From Purshia tridentata (lineage: Eukaryota > Streptophyta > Magnoliopsida > Rosales > Rosaceae): a stretch of DNA of 64,000 bases. Under the pieces are notes generated by a model that was given only the letters and a program-made list of their open reading frames with translations, searched no databases and was not told the origin of the DNA. Of the stretch, positions 1 to 10,500 are shown piece by piece. The stretch lies in the NCBI GenBank assembly GCA_003254885.1, contig QANT01004597.1:1-64000 (forward strand), given 5' to 3'. The position numbers were made by a program, and so were the translations under genes. Numbering within the stretch: position 1 is the first letter of the stretch; every line of letters starts with the position of its first letter.

Positions 1-370
1 ACCAATAGTGGCAATGATATTTATTATTTAACATGGTGTGTTTCATATCAAGTGCATATTTTCATTAAAGTGCGACGGCCTATCATTCATTTTTTGAGAG
101 TGAATTGGCCTATTATGGTATTTTCTACAATGATTTTAAAAAAGGAAAAAAATTTATTTTATTAATCCATTGAATTCTATATATAAAAAGGAATTAAAAT
201 TCAAATTTCGAGGGTTTATAAATATACAAATTTTAAAGAAAATTTTGAAAAATTTAGACTAAAACAATTGAACTTTTTACAAAATTTTAACAATTTTAAT
301 CTGGTAATATTTTAAAACCTTAAAAAAATAGAAATTTAATTATATGATACACAATACATAGATGTTCCCT
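1..370. repeat. AT-rich intergenic DNA with a dispersed repeat
   Basis: No gene is visible. Positions of about 165-350 resemble about 17,340-17,575: both carry the same succession of AAATTT-rich phrases, then a TTTAGACTAAA-like stretch and a TAATTTGGTAATATT-like stretch. This suggests two copies of an old, short, non-coding dispersed repeat. I see no terminal repeats that would assign it to a family. Confidence 0.45.
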
Positions 371-654
371 TAAGGGCATGTACATTGCTAAAGACAATAG
401 GCAATATTCAGCTTTTGCCTTTTACTAGATGCACAATTTTGTACATTTCTAAAGGTTAGAGGTAAAAACATATATATTTAATTTATTAAGTGTATTGATA
501 TATACTCTTACAAATTAAAATTTATAAATTAATATAATTTAATAGTTATACCCTTGTTCTTATTTTAATGACATCTTTAATCTGAGTATAATATTGAATA
601 TATTTAAATATTATTATTTTAACCCCATTTAAATATTTTTCTCATTTGTTTATT

Positions 655-800
655 TTATCATCTACCTCATCTACCTACTATCTACCTCATTCACCATTTA
701 CTATCTACCTTATTCATTTACTTTATTCGTCATTTACTTCATTCATCATTTACCTCATTCCTCATCTACCTCATTGTCTACCTTCTCATCTACATCACAT
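655..800 (+). repeat. Degenerate CTACCTCATTYA-type tandem repeat
   Basis: About eight or more variants of CTACCTCATTCA / TTTACTTCATTCA follow one another on the + strand, a pyrimidine-rich degenerate array. It sits in the left arm of the Harbinger-derived composite. No counterpart is obvious in the right arm. Confidence 0.55.
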
Positions 801-906
801 TTTCAGCTCTATAAATACAGCACATTATACACTCTTCATCCACAACTATCATTTCCAACTAAACTCTCATTTGCCCTTTATTTGCTACCTTATCCAAAAC
901 ACCATC

Positions 907-1096
907 TCCAACAACCATGATCCTAATTTTCCCATAGATCCCAATTTCCCAATGGCCTCCAATTTCCCCATTGATCCTAATTTTCCAATGGCCTCCAATC
1001 CCCCCATGGATCCCAATTTCCCAATGGTGTCCAATCCCCCCATTGACCCCAATTTCCCAATGGCCGCCAATTTTCCCATTAATCCCAGTTTTTTCA
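907..1096 (+). repeat. Minisatellite with about 20-bp and 40-bp periods coding PNFPMASN-like units
   Basis: Tandem units of roughly 21 bp alternate in type (CCCAATTTCCCAATGG and CCTCCAATTTCCCCATTG). In one frame they read as a run of PNFP(I/M)(D/A) units within a weak open frame (646-1,215). Just downstream comes an IIPFDG peptide shared with the right arm, so the array probably lies in the asparagine/proline-rich N-terminal part of a decayed Harbinger transposase gene. Whether it was ever translated is unknown. Confidence 0.6.
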
Positions 1097-1480
1097 ATTA
1101 TATCATGACTCCCATTATACCCTTTGATGGAGTGATGTGGAGGATAAAAATTTTGCGAATTTCATGGTTCTGTGGAATGAAATGGAGGAAGAAAGCTCAA
1201 GCCAAGGGCATCTAAAGGTTGACAATCACATACGCATCCACACGTACAAAAGAGGAAAAAACAACTTTAGGAAATGACAAAAAGAGAAAAGTCATATATG
1301 GGAATAATTCTCAAGGATAAACGGTTAAACGAAATAGACGACGTCGTAGGAGATGAGGATAGAAGGTTTAAATGTCATCGTGGTTTTCCGAAGAAGATTC
1401 GAACGCACGCAACGACTTTGGAATGACTATTTCAGTCTTAATCATCATATGATCACGAGTTCTTCCGGAGGCGATACAGT
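1090..1480 (+). pseudogene. PIF/Harbinger transposase N-terminal fragment, left arm
   Basis: A PIIPFDG motif (around 1,112-1,132), then FANFMVLWNEMEEE-like and later RRFERTQRLWNDYF-like words appear in changing frames on the + strand, matching the better-preserved minus-strand copy at 3,950-4,357. The frame is interrupted several times, so this is a relic. No catalytic domain is present. Confidence 0.5.
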
Positions 1481-1659
1481 ATGTACCCTTCCTTATTTTA
1501 GAGGATCATTGAGGGAGTATGTAATTTGACTCTTACTTCATCTCAAGCCTGATGCCGTCTAACACGAAGGCTTATCTACACAGCAAAAAATAACATCTGT
1601 GATGCGACAACTCGCATATGATATGGTCGGAGATGCTTGTGATGAGTTGTGTAAAATGG

Positions 1660-1895
1660 GAGCAAGCATGACGCTTAAATGCTTAAGATGCTTATAATGA
1701 TGCTAGTTGGTTATTTAAAAAAATAAATAAAAGGATAAAAGTGAAAAAGTGCGCTGGTATCACGTGAATGTAAAGGTGGATATGCTTTTTGGCTATGCAA
1801 TACAAGTACAATAGCTGGAAGAGCAAGTTGGGTTTTAATTTGAATTGGGCTCCACTTGTCTTAGGCAAATTTTGGGCCAAATTTAGCCTCAGTAA
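1660..1895 (-). repeat. Sub-terminal repeat unit, inverted copy
   Basis: Contains, in reverse orientation, the landmarks of the three units to its right: the AAAACCCAACTTGCTCTTCC word, GATAGCCAAAAAGCATATCC, and a CACGTGATACCAG-like word. It forms the inner part of the left arm of the palindromic composite. Confidence 0.65.
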
Positions 1896-1994
1896 TTCAT
1901 GCATTGCCTTCAGCCTAGTAATGTAGCCTTTTTTTCAAGTTTTGGGTTAAATTTTTCCTATAGCCTTGCCTTAATTGCTAGGCTAAAGGCAAGA

Positions 1995-2265
1995 CATGAA
2001 TTACTTAAGCTAAATTTTGGGCTAAATTTGACCCAAAATATTGCCTGCACAAAGGCCAAGACAAGTGGAGCCCAATTCAAATTAAAACCCAACTTACTCT
2101 TCCAACTATTATGCTTGTATTGGATAGCCAAAAAGCATATCCAACTTTACATTTACATAATACTAGTGCACTTTTCACTTTTTCACTTTTCACCTTTTAT
2201 CTTTCTTTATTATTAATTTTTCAAACTAACCAAGTATCATAATCACAAGCATCTCAATTGCTAGG
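1995..2265 (+). repeat. Sub-terminal repeat unit 1
   Basis: First of three direct copies on the + strand. Landmarks in order: GCTAAATTTTGGGC, CAAGACAAGTGGAGCCC, AAAACCCAACTTACTCTTCC, GATAGCCAAAAAGCATATCC, a CTTTTCAC run, and AAACTAACCAAG. It has no MITE at the CTTTCTTTA site, so it serves as an internal unoccupied copy of the site occupied in unit 2. Confidence 0.7.
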
Positions 2266-2274
2266 CTAAATTGG

Positions 2275-3535
2275 CCAAAAATAATGCTTTTGCCTACACA
2301 AAAGCCAAGACAAGTAAAGCCTAATTCAAATTAAAACCCAACTTGCTCTTCCAACTATTGTGCTTGTATTAGATAGCCAAAAAGAATATCCACCTTTACT
2401 CTCACGTGATACCAGAGCATTTTTTCATTTTTTCACTTTTCACCTTTTATCTTTCTTTAGAGCATATACATTGTTAAAGGCATAAGGCAAGGTTAAAGGC
2501 AAAATCTAGCTATTGCCTTTAGCCAAATATACAAACTTGTACATTGATAAAAGCTAAAGGCTAAGGCAATCTATTTATTTATTAATTGGCTATGCCACAT
2601 GTCCTCGTCCAATTGGCTGGGCCAATTATTAATTAAAAAAAGGCATGTACGCTGCTACTGTCCCCATGTAAAGAATCTCGCTGCTTCCAGCCACTTCAAG
2701 CACACTGCGACAACTGTCTTTCACTTGAGGCATCATCATCATCTATTTTTTAGTATGTGGGTGACCCAATTGAAAATGAGGCCTAAGGCAAGAATTGAAA
2801 AAAAATATTAAAATTTATTTATTAAAATATAAATTTTCCTTGAAAAATTCATTACAAAATTATTATTTTTCACTTTTGAGATGCTATATTATTTTTTGAA
2901 AGTCTTTATTCAAGTTTGTTTGACATATTTTTTTAATTTTAGCATAACATACATTTGTGCTTCTTTATATTTGGGGCCATTATTTTTATTTTTTCTATTT
3001 AGGCTTGTATGTATTTATGAAAGTGTAGCTAGAAATGACTTGTTTTAAACTGAGTCATTCTTTTTATTTAAGCCCATTATACTTTTTTCCACTTGCGCCT
3101 TTATCAAAGGGTTGAAATTTATGAAAGGGTTAAAATCAAACACTTATTTTGAAATGAGGCATTTTTCTGTTTATGGTCATTATTTTTTCTTTTTTATTTG
3201 GGGTTTTTAATGTGTATGTATAAAATTTTATAACATGAGGTTTTTCTTCAAAATGTGGCCCAAGGCCCAAGCCTTATTCACCTTGGGCTAGGGCTGGCCA
3301 TGCATTTGGACTCCACTTTTCTTGGCCTTTGCACAAAGGCAATATTTTGGGCTAAATTTAGCCTTAAATCTTGCCAAAGCAATTTTTGTCTTACCTTTAG
3401 CTTAGCAATGCAACCATTCTCCCATCTTTTAGGCCAAATTTTACCTTTTGCCTTTCCTAATCCTAGCAATGTACATGCTCTTATTAATTTTTTTAAACTA
3501 ACCAATTAGCATCATCACAAGCATCTCAATTACTA
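2275..3535 (+). repeat. Sub-terminal repeat unit 2, split by a MITE
   Basis: Second direct copy, with the same landmarks as unit 1 from about 2,275 to 2,459. After the inserted MITE (2,460-3,480) it resumes at 3,481 with TTAATTTTTTTAAACTAACC and runs to about 3,535. Confidence 0.7.
2460..3480. mobile_element. Tourist-like (PIF/Harbinger) non-autonomous element with TTA target duplication
   Basis: The 1,021-bp element begins GAGCATATACATTG and ends with the near-perfect inverse CAATGTACATGCTC, flanked on both sides by TTA (2,457-2,459 and 3,481-3,483), the target size typical of PIF/Harbinger. Sub-terminal AAAGGC/GCCTTT words are repeated in both orientations. The interior is AT-rich with no transposase. 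It interrupts a unit whose uninterrupted paralogue lies at about 2,200-2,220, so the insertion boundaries are well supported. The paralogue has one extra TTA, which could be slippage or an excision trace. Confidence 0.8.
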
Positions 3536-3589
3536 GGTGAAAGGAAAATTTTGGCCCAAAACTTGAAAAAAGGAATACATTAGTAGGCT

Positions 3590-3900
3590 AAAGGCAAGGC
3601 ATGAATTGCCTATGTTAATTTGGGCTAATTTTGGCCCAAAATATTGCCTTTGCTAGCATACAAGACAAGTGGAGCCCAATTCAAATTAAAACCCAATTTG
3701 CTCTTCTAGTTGTTGTGTTGTGCTTATATTAGATAGCCAAAAAACATATCCACCTTTACATTCACGTGATACCAGAGCACTTTTTCACTTTACACATTTT
3801 ATATATATATATATATATTAATTTTTTTTATAAACTAACCAACTACCATCATCACAAGCATTTCATAAGCATCGTGCTTGCTCCCATTTTGCACAGCTCA
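3590..3900 (+). repeat. Sub-terminal repeat unit 3
   Basis: Third direct copy with the same landmarks as units 1 and 2 (CAAGACAAGTGGAGCCC, AAAACCCAATTTGCTCTTC, GATAGCCAAAAAACATATCC, a CACGTGATACCAGAGCAC word). The CTTTCTTTA site is replaced by a TA microsatellite at about 3,800-3,818. It leads into the minus-strand transposase fragment. Confidence 0.7.
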
Positions 3901-3949
3901 TCACAAGATTTTTTGGTCATACTGTATGTGCGTTGTCGCATCGCCGCTA

Positions 3950-4357
3950 TTATCTTTTACTATGTGGATAAGGCTTCATGTTGGACAACATCAGGTTTTG
4001 AGATGTACTAAGAGTCAAAATTATATACTCCCTCAAGGATCCTCTGAAATAGGAAGGGATATATTCTGTATCACCTCCGAAAGAACTTGTGATCATATGT
4101 TGAAAATTAGAACTGAAATAGTCATTCCAAAGTCGTTGCGCACCTTCGAATCTTCTTTGGAAAACATATTTACGTTTTTTCTTCTCTCTTGGACGCCTCG
4201 AGCTTTCTTCCTCCATTTCATTCCACATAACTATGAAATTCGCAAAATTTGTTTCCTCTGCATCGCTCAATCCGTCAAAGGGTATAATGGTTGTTGGAGT
4301 TGGTATTTCAGATGAGGTAGCAAATAGAGGGGAAATGATAGTTTTGGCAAAAGACAA
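3950..4357 (-). pseudogene. PIF/Harbinger transposase N-terminal fragment, right arm
   Basis: An open frame of 135 residues on the minus strand. Its middle, with KRKYVFQRRFEG followed by AQRLWNDYF, resembles the basic helix and R-L-x-N-D-Y-F region that precedes the DDE domain in plant PIF/Harbinger transposases. The N-terminal part holds the PTTIIPFDG motif shared with the left arm. No DDE catalytic domain follows, so this is a captured or truncated N-terminus. Family identity is by pattern only. Confidence 0.5.
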
Positions 4358-4410
4358 AAGCTAAATAATAAATATTACTTATTGCTGGCCTATTGGAAAT
4401 GTACATTTGG

Positions 4411-4574
4411 TATTGTTGTGGACCAAATATTTGTGGCTTGGCGGGACGTTTGTATTTTTCAATTAGAAATTAGAAGACTGCAGAATAGGGCTGGAAAATG
4501 AAATATAAAGCGCTTCTTCAACCTCAAGCCGCTGTTGTCAATGCGGCGGGAAGAGAAACAGTCGCTATGTGAAG
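4411..4574 (+). promoter_or_regulatory. FAN1 upstream region and 5' leader
   Basis: This is the only sequence between the Harbinger-derived composite and the FAN1 start codon. No clear TATA box is seen; the sequence becomes GC-richer toward the ATG, as expected for a housekeeping-type plant promoter and leader. Much of the promoter would therefore have to overlap the palindromic element. No transcript start can be fixed from sequence. Confidence 0.35.
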
Positions 4575-7500
4575 ATGTTGAGAGGAAGAGAAAGCCTGAT
4601 CCGATTGGTCGGCAAACGCAGGCGCTTTCTTCCCAACCGTCAATCCCTCCTCTCCGCCCCTACAACCCAGGTACTCTCCCTAATTTTTGTTTTCATGTTT
4701 AATGGTTTATTATTTTCCCATTGAATTATAAGTAAAAGAAATTTGTGGGTTTGTTTGGTTTTAGAGCTCATTGAATCTGTGCACTGATGAAAATGGTAAA
4801 TTCGTGTCCATTGATAACGTGGAAGGATCTCCGATTCAAGATGAAGAAAAACAGAGTTTGGCGGGCGTTTTAGATGAAGATGAGAGACTTACCTGCCCTG
4901 TTTGTGGCCACAAAGTCAGTGGCGACAACAACATCATCAACTCTCATCTAGGTATCTTCTTTATTCTCTATATATATATATATATATATATTTGTGTTTA
5001 CATGTTTTTCAGTATTGCCTACAACTATGGGAGAGGCTACAATAACTCTAAGCCTCGCTACCCAGAACCCAAGTGCACCTTTTACTCTCTCAGACACAAA
5101 CACTTTCTATATACATTAAAGCACTCTCTGATTTCTCTAATATCTGAATCACTCACAAGTGTTAACACTACTTAATTCTATTTTATGATATTTTTATTAT
5201 AGTTCTCTAATATCTGATTGTAAAGGAACTTTGGGTTTGGTTGTAATTTGCATTTATGATTGAGGGTGATAGTATGGTTGATAGACACCTTGTTGGACAA
5301 CTTTCCTTAGTATTAAATATATATATATATATTTTATGAAGCAAAAATTGAGATATTATCAGTTTCTAAACTATCCTACAGACTTTCTCATTGTTTTTTG
5401 CTCTTACAAATTTAGACTCTGGCTGTGTTTGGAGTATCAACAGTCCTTTACTGTGTGAGAGGACTGCATCTATTTCTTTTTGAATTAAAAACCAGCTTCG
5501 CAGTTTTTCCTTGTATGAGATGATAACTGCACAGCAGGAAAGTAGTGCCTTTACATATAAGATACTTGTTTGCTGTAGTACTATTTATAGAGGGAGATTC
5601 AAGTAAGGATTCCCTCATTCTAAGAAAAATAAGAACATATTCTCTAGGCACCACCTGACAATGTAGTTCAATAATTGAAACTGTCCATTTTTTAGGTCTC
5701 TTCTTAAGGATCATCCCTATCAAAATTAGCCAAATCCGTGAATGTTTGATCATGCAAACTGTGCAAACAACTGTTTGTCAGATGAGATTGAAATGATGTC
5801 GATGTTAATCAAATGGCTAAACAATTTCTAATTTGGCAGATTTATTGCAGTGTTGACCTTTGAAAGAGGTCCTCAAATATGGAGGATTCTGATCATTGAG
5901 TTATAGGACCGGGATAGAATGTCCTCATTTTTCTTAAGTGATGACATCCTCACTTGAAGCTTCTCATTGTTTATATTCAAATTTTATTGAAATAATTAAA
6001 AGATTTTACTTGTTCATTTTTTGCACTATGTAGGGTGTTTTGATCCTACAAAGTCATGTCTGAGATTTATATAGCCCATCTTTCTGTTATGGGACTTTAA
6101 AGAATTGTATTATGTTGTAATTCTACTCTTTTTAATTAATGTTGTAGTTTCTTGACTTTTCAGTAAACCGAATTGGGTTCTTATATTATTTGCTTGCAGA
6201 TATGTGTCTATCAAGGGGAACCAAACGAAAACTGACCCAGCGCACACTTTTAGAGTTGAACTTCTACCCAGAGTCAAAAGTTGAAATTCGTTCCTGCGAC
6301 TCTGAAAAGTTATTAACTGGTTTATTTCAAAGGGCTCATGATGACAGTCTTCTAAAGGATGTGGCTCATGGATTGTCTGACTTTAGTGCTGTTGAAGAAA
6401 GTGACCATAATATGTGTGGTTCACTATTAAGTTTAGTGTCTGAAATGAAAAATCAGGTTGATGGTCCACCTAGAAACCCAAACAATAAGGACAGGATCAA
6501 TGCCAATGTTGATGCTCACTCATGGGTCCCAAACAATGAGGTGGCGGATTGTGACATTACCATTAATGAGGATGACATATCTGGGGCGATTTTTGAAACT
6601 TTTATTGTTGGCCGTAGGTTTAGTGATGAAACTAAGTTATATCATGGGTCACACATTTCTCTTTTAAGAGACCCTGATAATGTAAAAGATCCCAATGCTA
6701 TTAAGGTTCATTCCATTTTTCTTTGCTTTCTTTCCCCAAGGATTTGATTTTTACTCAATCATTATTTTATTTATCTTTTGATTAATTTCAATTTCCTTTA
6801 GTTATAATTTCATGGTGTTTTTTCTGGGTTAGGTTATATCTTCAGATTCAGGATGCCCTAAAGTGCTTGGTTTTCTCCCCCGCAAGCTAGCTCAGTATTT
6901 GTCTCCTTTGATTGAGAAGTACTGCCTAAACTTTGAGGTAATATGTTTCTTAAGCTGGACAAAACATACTACCTAGGCCTCTGACACAGTTACCTTGCTT
7001 GCTTAGTCTTATTTTCCAGAGGTTTTCTTTGGGTATTGCATGAATAAGGTGAAGTTCTAGTTGCACAGAATAACCAGAGGAAGACAACTACCTCATTTGG
7101 TTTTTTAAAACTGTGAACTTTAACTTTTTTTAAATTCTAATCCTTCTAATTGTGCTATGGCATTATAACATTAAAAAAATATACTTCCAAAGAATCAAAA
7201 AGAAATTAATGGGAATGTAATGAGAATGCAGAAGCTTTAAAAAATCCGTCAATATTTACAGAAAAGATCAAACACATATCCTTTTGTTGGACTTTCTTGT
7301 TTGTCTATTTTTTTAATGTTTTTTCATAGATCCATCTGGTTTGTATGAATTCCTCAAAATATATAAGCAATTGGTTATGCATGCAGCTTTTGGCACGCTT
7401 ATGAGATTTTAGAATAACATGATTATTTAATGGCCAAAAAATGAATGACATGCTTGTTTGATAAACTATTAGAGAAACTCAAACTATTATTATGTGAAAG

Positions 7501-10500
7501 TTTTCTATCAAGAGTTAATTAATGATATAAGGCTAATTTATTTTGAGAAATAAATGAGTGTTAACATTATTAAAATATATCTCTTATTGAATCCTAATTG
7601 TAATAAAAATGTTAATTAAGAATGGAGATATAAATGTGTAATTGAGAGAGAGAGAAAATAGTAGCTAGGGGAAGTTATCGTCCATTTACTATTATAAATG
7701 TTTTGTAAAACGTATTTTTCTGAAGGCAATTACCATCCAGATTTTGTGTGAATTTGCAAATTACTGACCTACTGGATATTAATTCTAATATTCATTCATG
7801 TGGGATTCATTTCAGGGATGTGTGACCTCTGTTCCAAAGCGTTCTATTGATGTTGTCCCAATACAGATTGTGTGTCACAAGACTAGTCTGTGCAATGCTA
7901 AGGAATATTATAATGATGAGGCTTTCAAAAGTTTATGGAAAAATGCTCAGCAAGTAACTGAATCTACAAAGTCCTGTCGACCCAGTGCCATAAAGTATCA
8001 GGAGAACTTTTGTGTTTTCATGCATGAGGTTTTGGGAAGCAATTCTCACCTCTTGACAGATGATGAAAGGAATTTCATGGGTATCAATTCAAATTCTTGT
8101 TTTATGATTATATTATTATTTCCTTTAAATCATTCTCACAACTTATGACTGTTATATTTGTAACTGTTGGCAGAGTCATTTACTTCACTGTCAGATGATA
8201 GTCAGAGGCTGTTTGTTCGGCTTTATACACGGAAAGGTTTATATCTTTCCAGATTACCTTTTTTCAGGTCATAATTTAGGTTTTTCGGTATGGTTATATT
8301 AGTTATTTTGTTTTTATTCATTATGCTAACTACTGTAAGAAATCATGGCTCATCATAATCTATATTATGCACAATATGGCTTCTAGTGGTACCTTGTAGT
8401 TATTCCGTTCATAATCAAAACATGCAGATCATTATCCTGCACAACATAGTGAATTCTGTTCAAGTTTCACACATGGGGGAGTAATTTGAAATTCTAGCAC
8501 TCATGGCACTAGCACTATTCATAAGACTTCTTTTCTAATATTCTCTTGGAGACCCAATCACTCCTTTTAGGTGTAGAGTGTGTCTCGATTTTTTCTCAAG
8601 GTTACCACTAATCAAGGGTGTTGGAGTCTGTCGTGTTGCATCCTGTCCATGAACATCTCTTATGCTCAAGCTGACATATGCTTTTTGCTTATCCACCTTT
8701 CTTATATCATGAATGTGCAATGCACATTATCTAATTCTTTTCTTTTGGACTCCCAATGTAAGACAAGAATGATGTCACACCTAATAATTAGCTGGAATTG
8801 GGTAGTCTGTGACCTCTAGTCATATGCATAATCCTCTTTATTGCTTCCTGCGTAGATGTAAATTTAATGGGGCATATGGTTCCTACAGTAGGCCTCTTGA
8901 AGTTCCTGCTTTCTACAGGGTAGTTTTTCCCTTTACTGTTTGGATTAACTTGCTATGGTTCATGGAATGTGTAGTGCTGTACCTACATAATTCAAATGAA
9001 AATATAAGATTTTTCTTCCAAACTGATTTATTAAGTTGGTTTTGAACAGGGCCATGGTTTCGGCTGTCTTCTATTTCATACCCAGAAATATTGGATCTTC
9101 AACAAGCCGTGAAAGCCCTATCTGGTAAAGTAAAACTATTGATCGGATAGGCTGTATGTTTTCTTTTTGAAATTCTGGGTTAGGTTGATGAAAAAATTGT
9201 TTGTCGTTCTGCAGCATCAGGATATACATCTTGCTTTGAAATTACAAATGAATTATGTGATGATGATATAAAGGAGATTTTGGATTTGCTCACTGTATCT
9301 GAACTACGTGAAATTTTGTCCATGCTTAAGCAGGTTGGCATCTAATGATATTCCTATATAGATTTTGGTTTATTTGCATACATTTTTCAAGATAACATCT
9401 TCCTAAGTGTATATGTTACAATGCATTATGTAATGCACAAGTGGCACTTTCTAGACCTTATAGTTATTAAAGAAGAGGTTATTGATAATAACTGATATAC
9501 CAAGAAACATAGCAATTCCTTTAGTACAACTTGTCCAGTTTTTCTTTGTAATTTCAGAACTTTGCATCTTGTCTCATCTCATCCCCAAGATCTTGTAATA
9601 CAATTAGTTGTTCGGGGAAGGAAATGCGAGTTGGGTAATGTCAGCTGGGTGCTCTTCTCTGTTTTGCAAAGGCCCAAAGGGCATCATAAGTTTTTTGGTG
9701 GTGGTAAAAACGCATAAGTTTTGTATGGGGCTGCAGTGTGCTAGGCTGCTAGCCGAGGAAGGCTAAAAGTCAAATGTCCAAATACAAATTACCATATGTT
9801 TGCCGTCCACCGTGAATGAATGCATTCCCCAAGTTCCGAGAATACTGCATTCACAGACAATTGAAGCTTAATTGAAGCTATCTAATCTACGTTCTGTATC
9901 TTCTTCTCTTATTTATTCTAGGAATAATAATTGTTTTAGTGTTAATTTCTGTTAAGATTATCACTGAAATTTTGGTTGAGTGAGCATTTCATTTAATTCA
10001 TCCTGTATTATCTACTAGTGAAGAAACCAAAGGCATAGCCCTTAATTTTTTATGCATTTAATATGCATCATTGCTAATAAATGGAGCGTTTTGGGTGGAT
10101 CATTCTAAATTTGATTGGATCCCTAGTTTATGCTCCTAAAGTGATGAATTGGCTTTCGATGACTACATAGTAAGAGCCTACTGTGTGGACAGATACGGGT
10201 CATACATTTTCTTTATGGTGGTGCATTCAAGTTACACGATAGTGTATGTATGCACACATGCATGCATGTGTGGATGTAAATTAACAAGCATGAACATTTA
10301 GTTCTTGGTTTTATATGTATTGAGCAATTTTTATTTTTCTTTCCACCCTTTATGTTGAGGAATCTTGCCCTTGAAGTAACTGATATCTGTGCACTTTTTA
10401 TAATGGATTTGCATGCTACTGCTCTTTTAATTGATGTAATGTGGTCTCACAGTTTTCTTGCTTTGTTATCTGATGGGTTATTTGAAATTTTGTACTTCTA

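Larger units (their letters stand above)
371..4410. mobile_element. Large inverted-repeat composite derived from PIF/Harbinger DNA
   Basis: Both ends carry a GTACATT-type terminus followed by CAATAGGC and AGCTTTTG-like words in opposite orientation (about 378-430 and about 4,340-4,402). Inside, about 1,100-1,890 on the + strand matches about 3,650-4,290 on the minus strand: the same IIPFDG-coding word, the same glutamate-rich stretch, and the same sub-terminal repeat. The structure is a long imperfect palindrome around tandem sub-terminal units. The peptide on the right arm resembles the N-terminus of plant PIF/Harbinger transposases, so the element looks like a non-autonomous Harbinger derivative. 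The termini are not a perfect match, so exact ends and target duplication are uncertain. Confidence 0.6.

Noticed and set aside
885-1097. Minus-strand open frame of KLGSMGKLEAIG repeats
   Set aside because: It is only the opposite-strand reading of the minisatellite at 907-1,096.
3766-4315. + strand frames of 81 and 145 codons
   Set aside because: They overlap the minus-strand transposase fragment in antisense and have no family features.
5448-5753. Minus-strand open frame of 101 codons
   Set aside because: It lies inside FAN1 intron 2, shows no motif, and has no splice or codon support.
8535-9045. Several short open frames on both strands
   Set aside because: They fall in the FAN1 intron between exons 6 and 7 and do not continue any exon; no recognisable protein.
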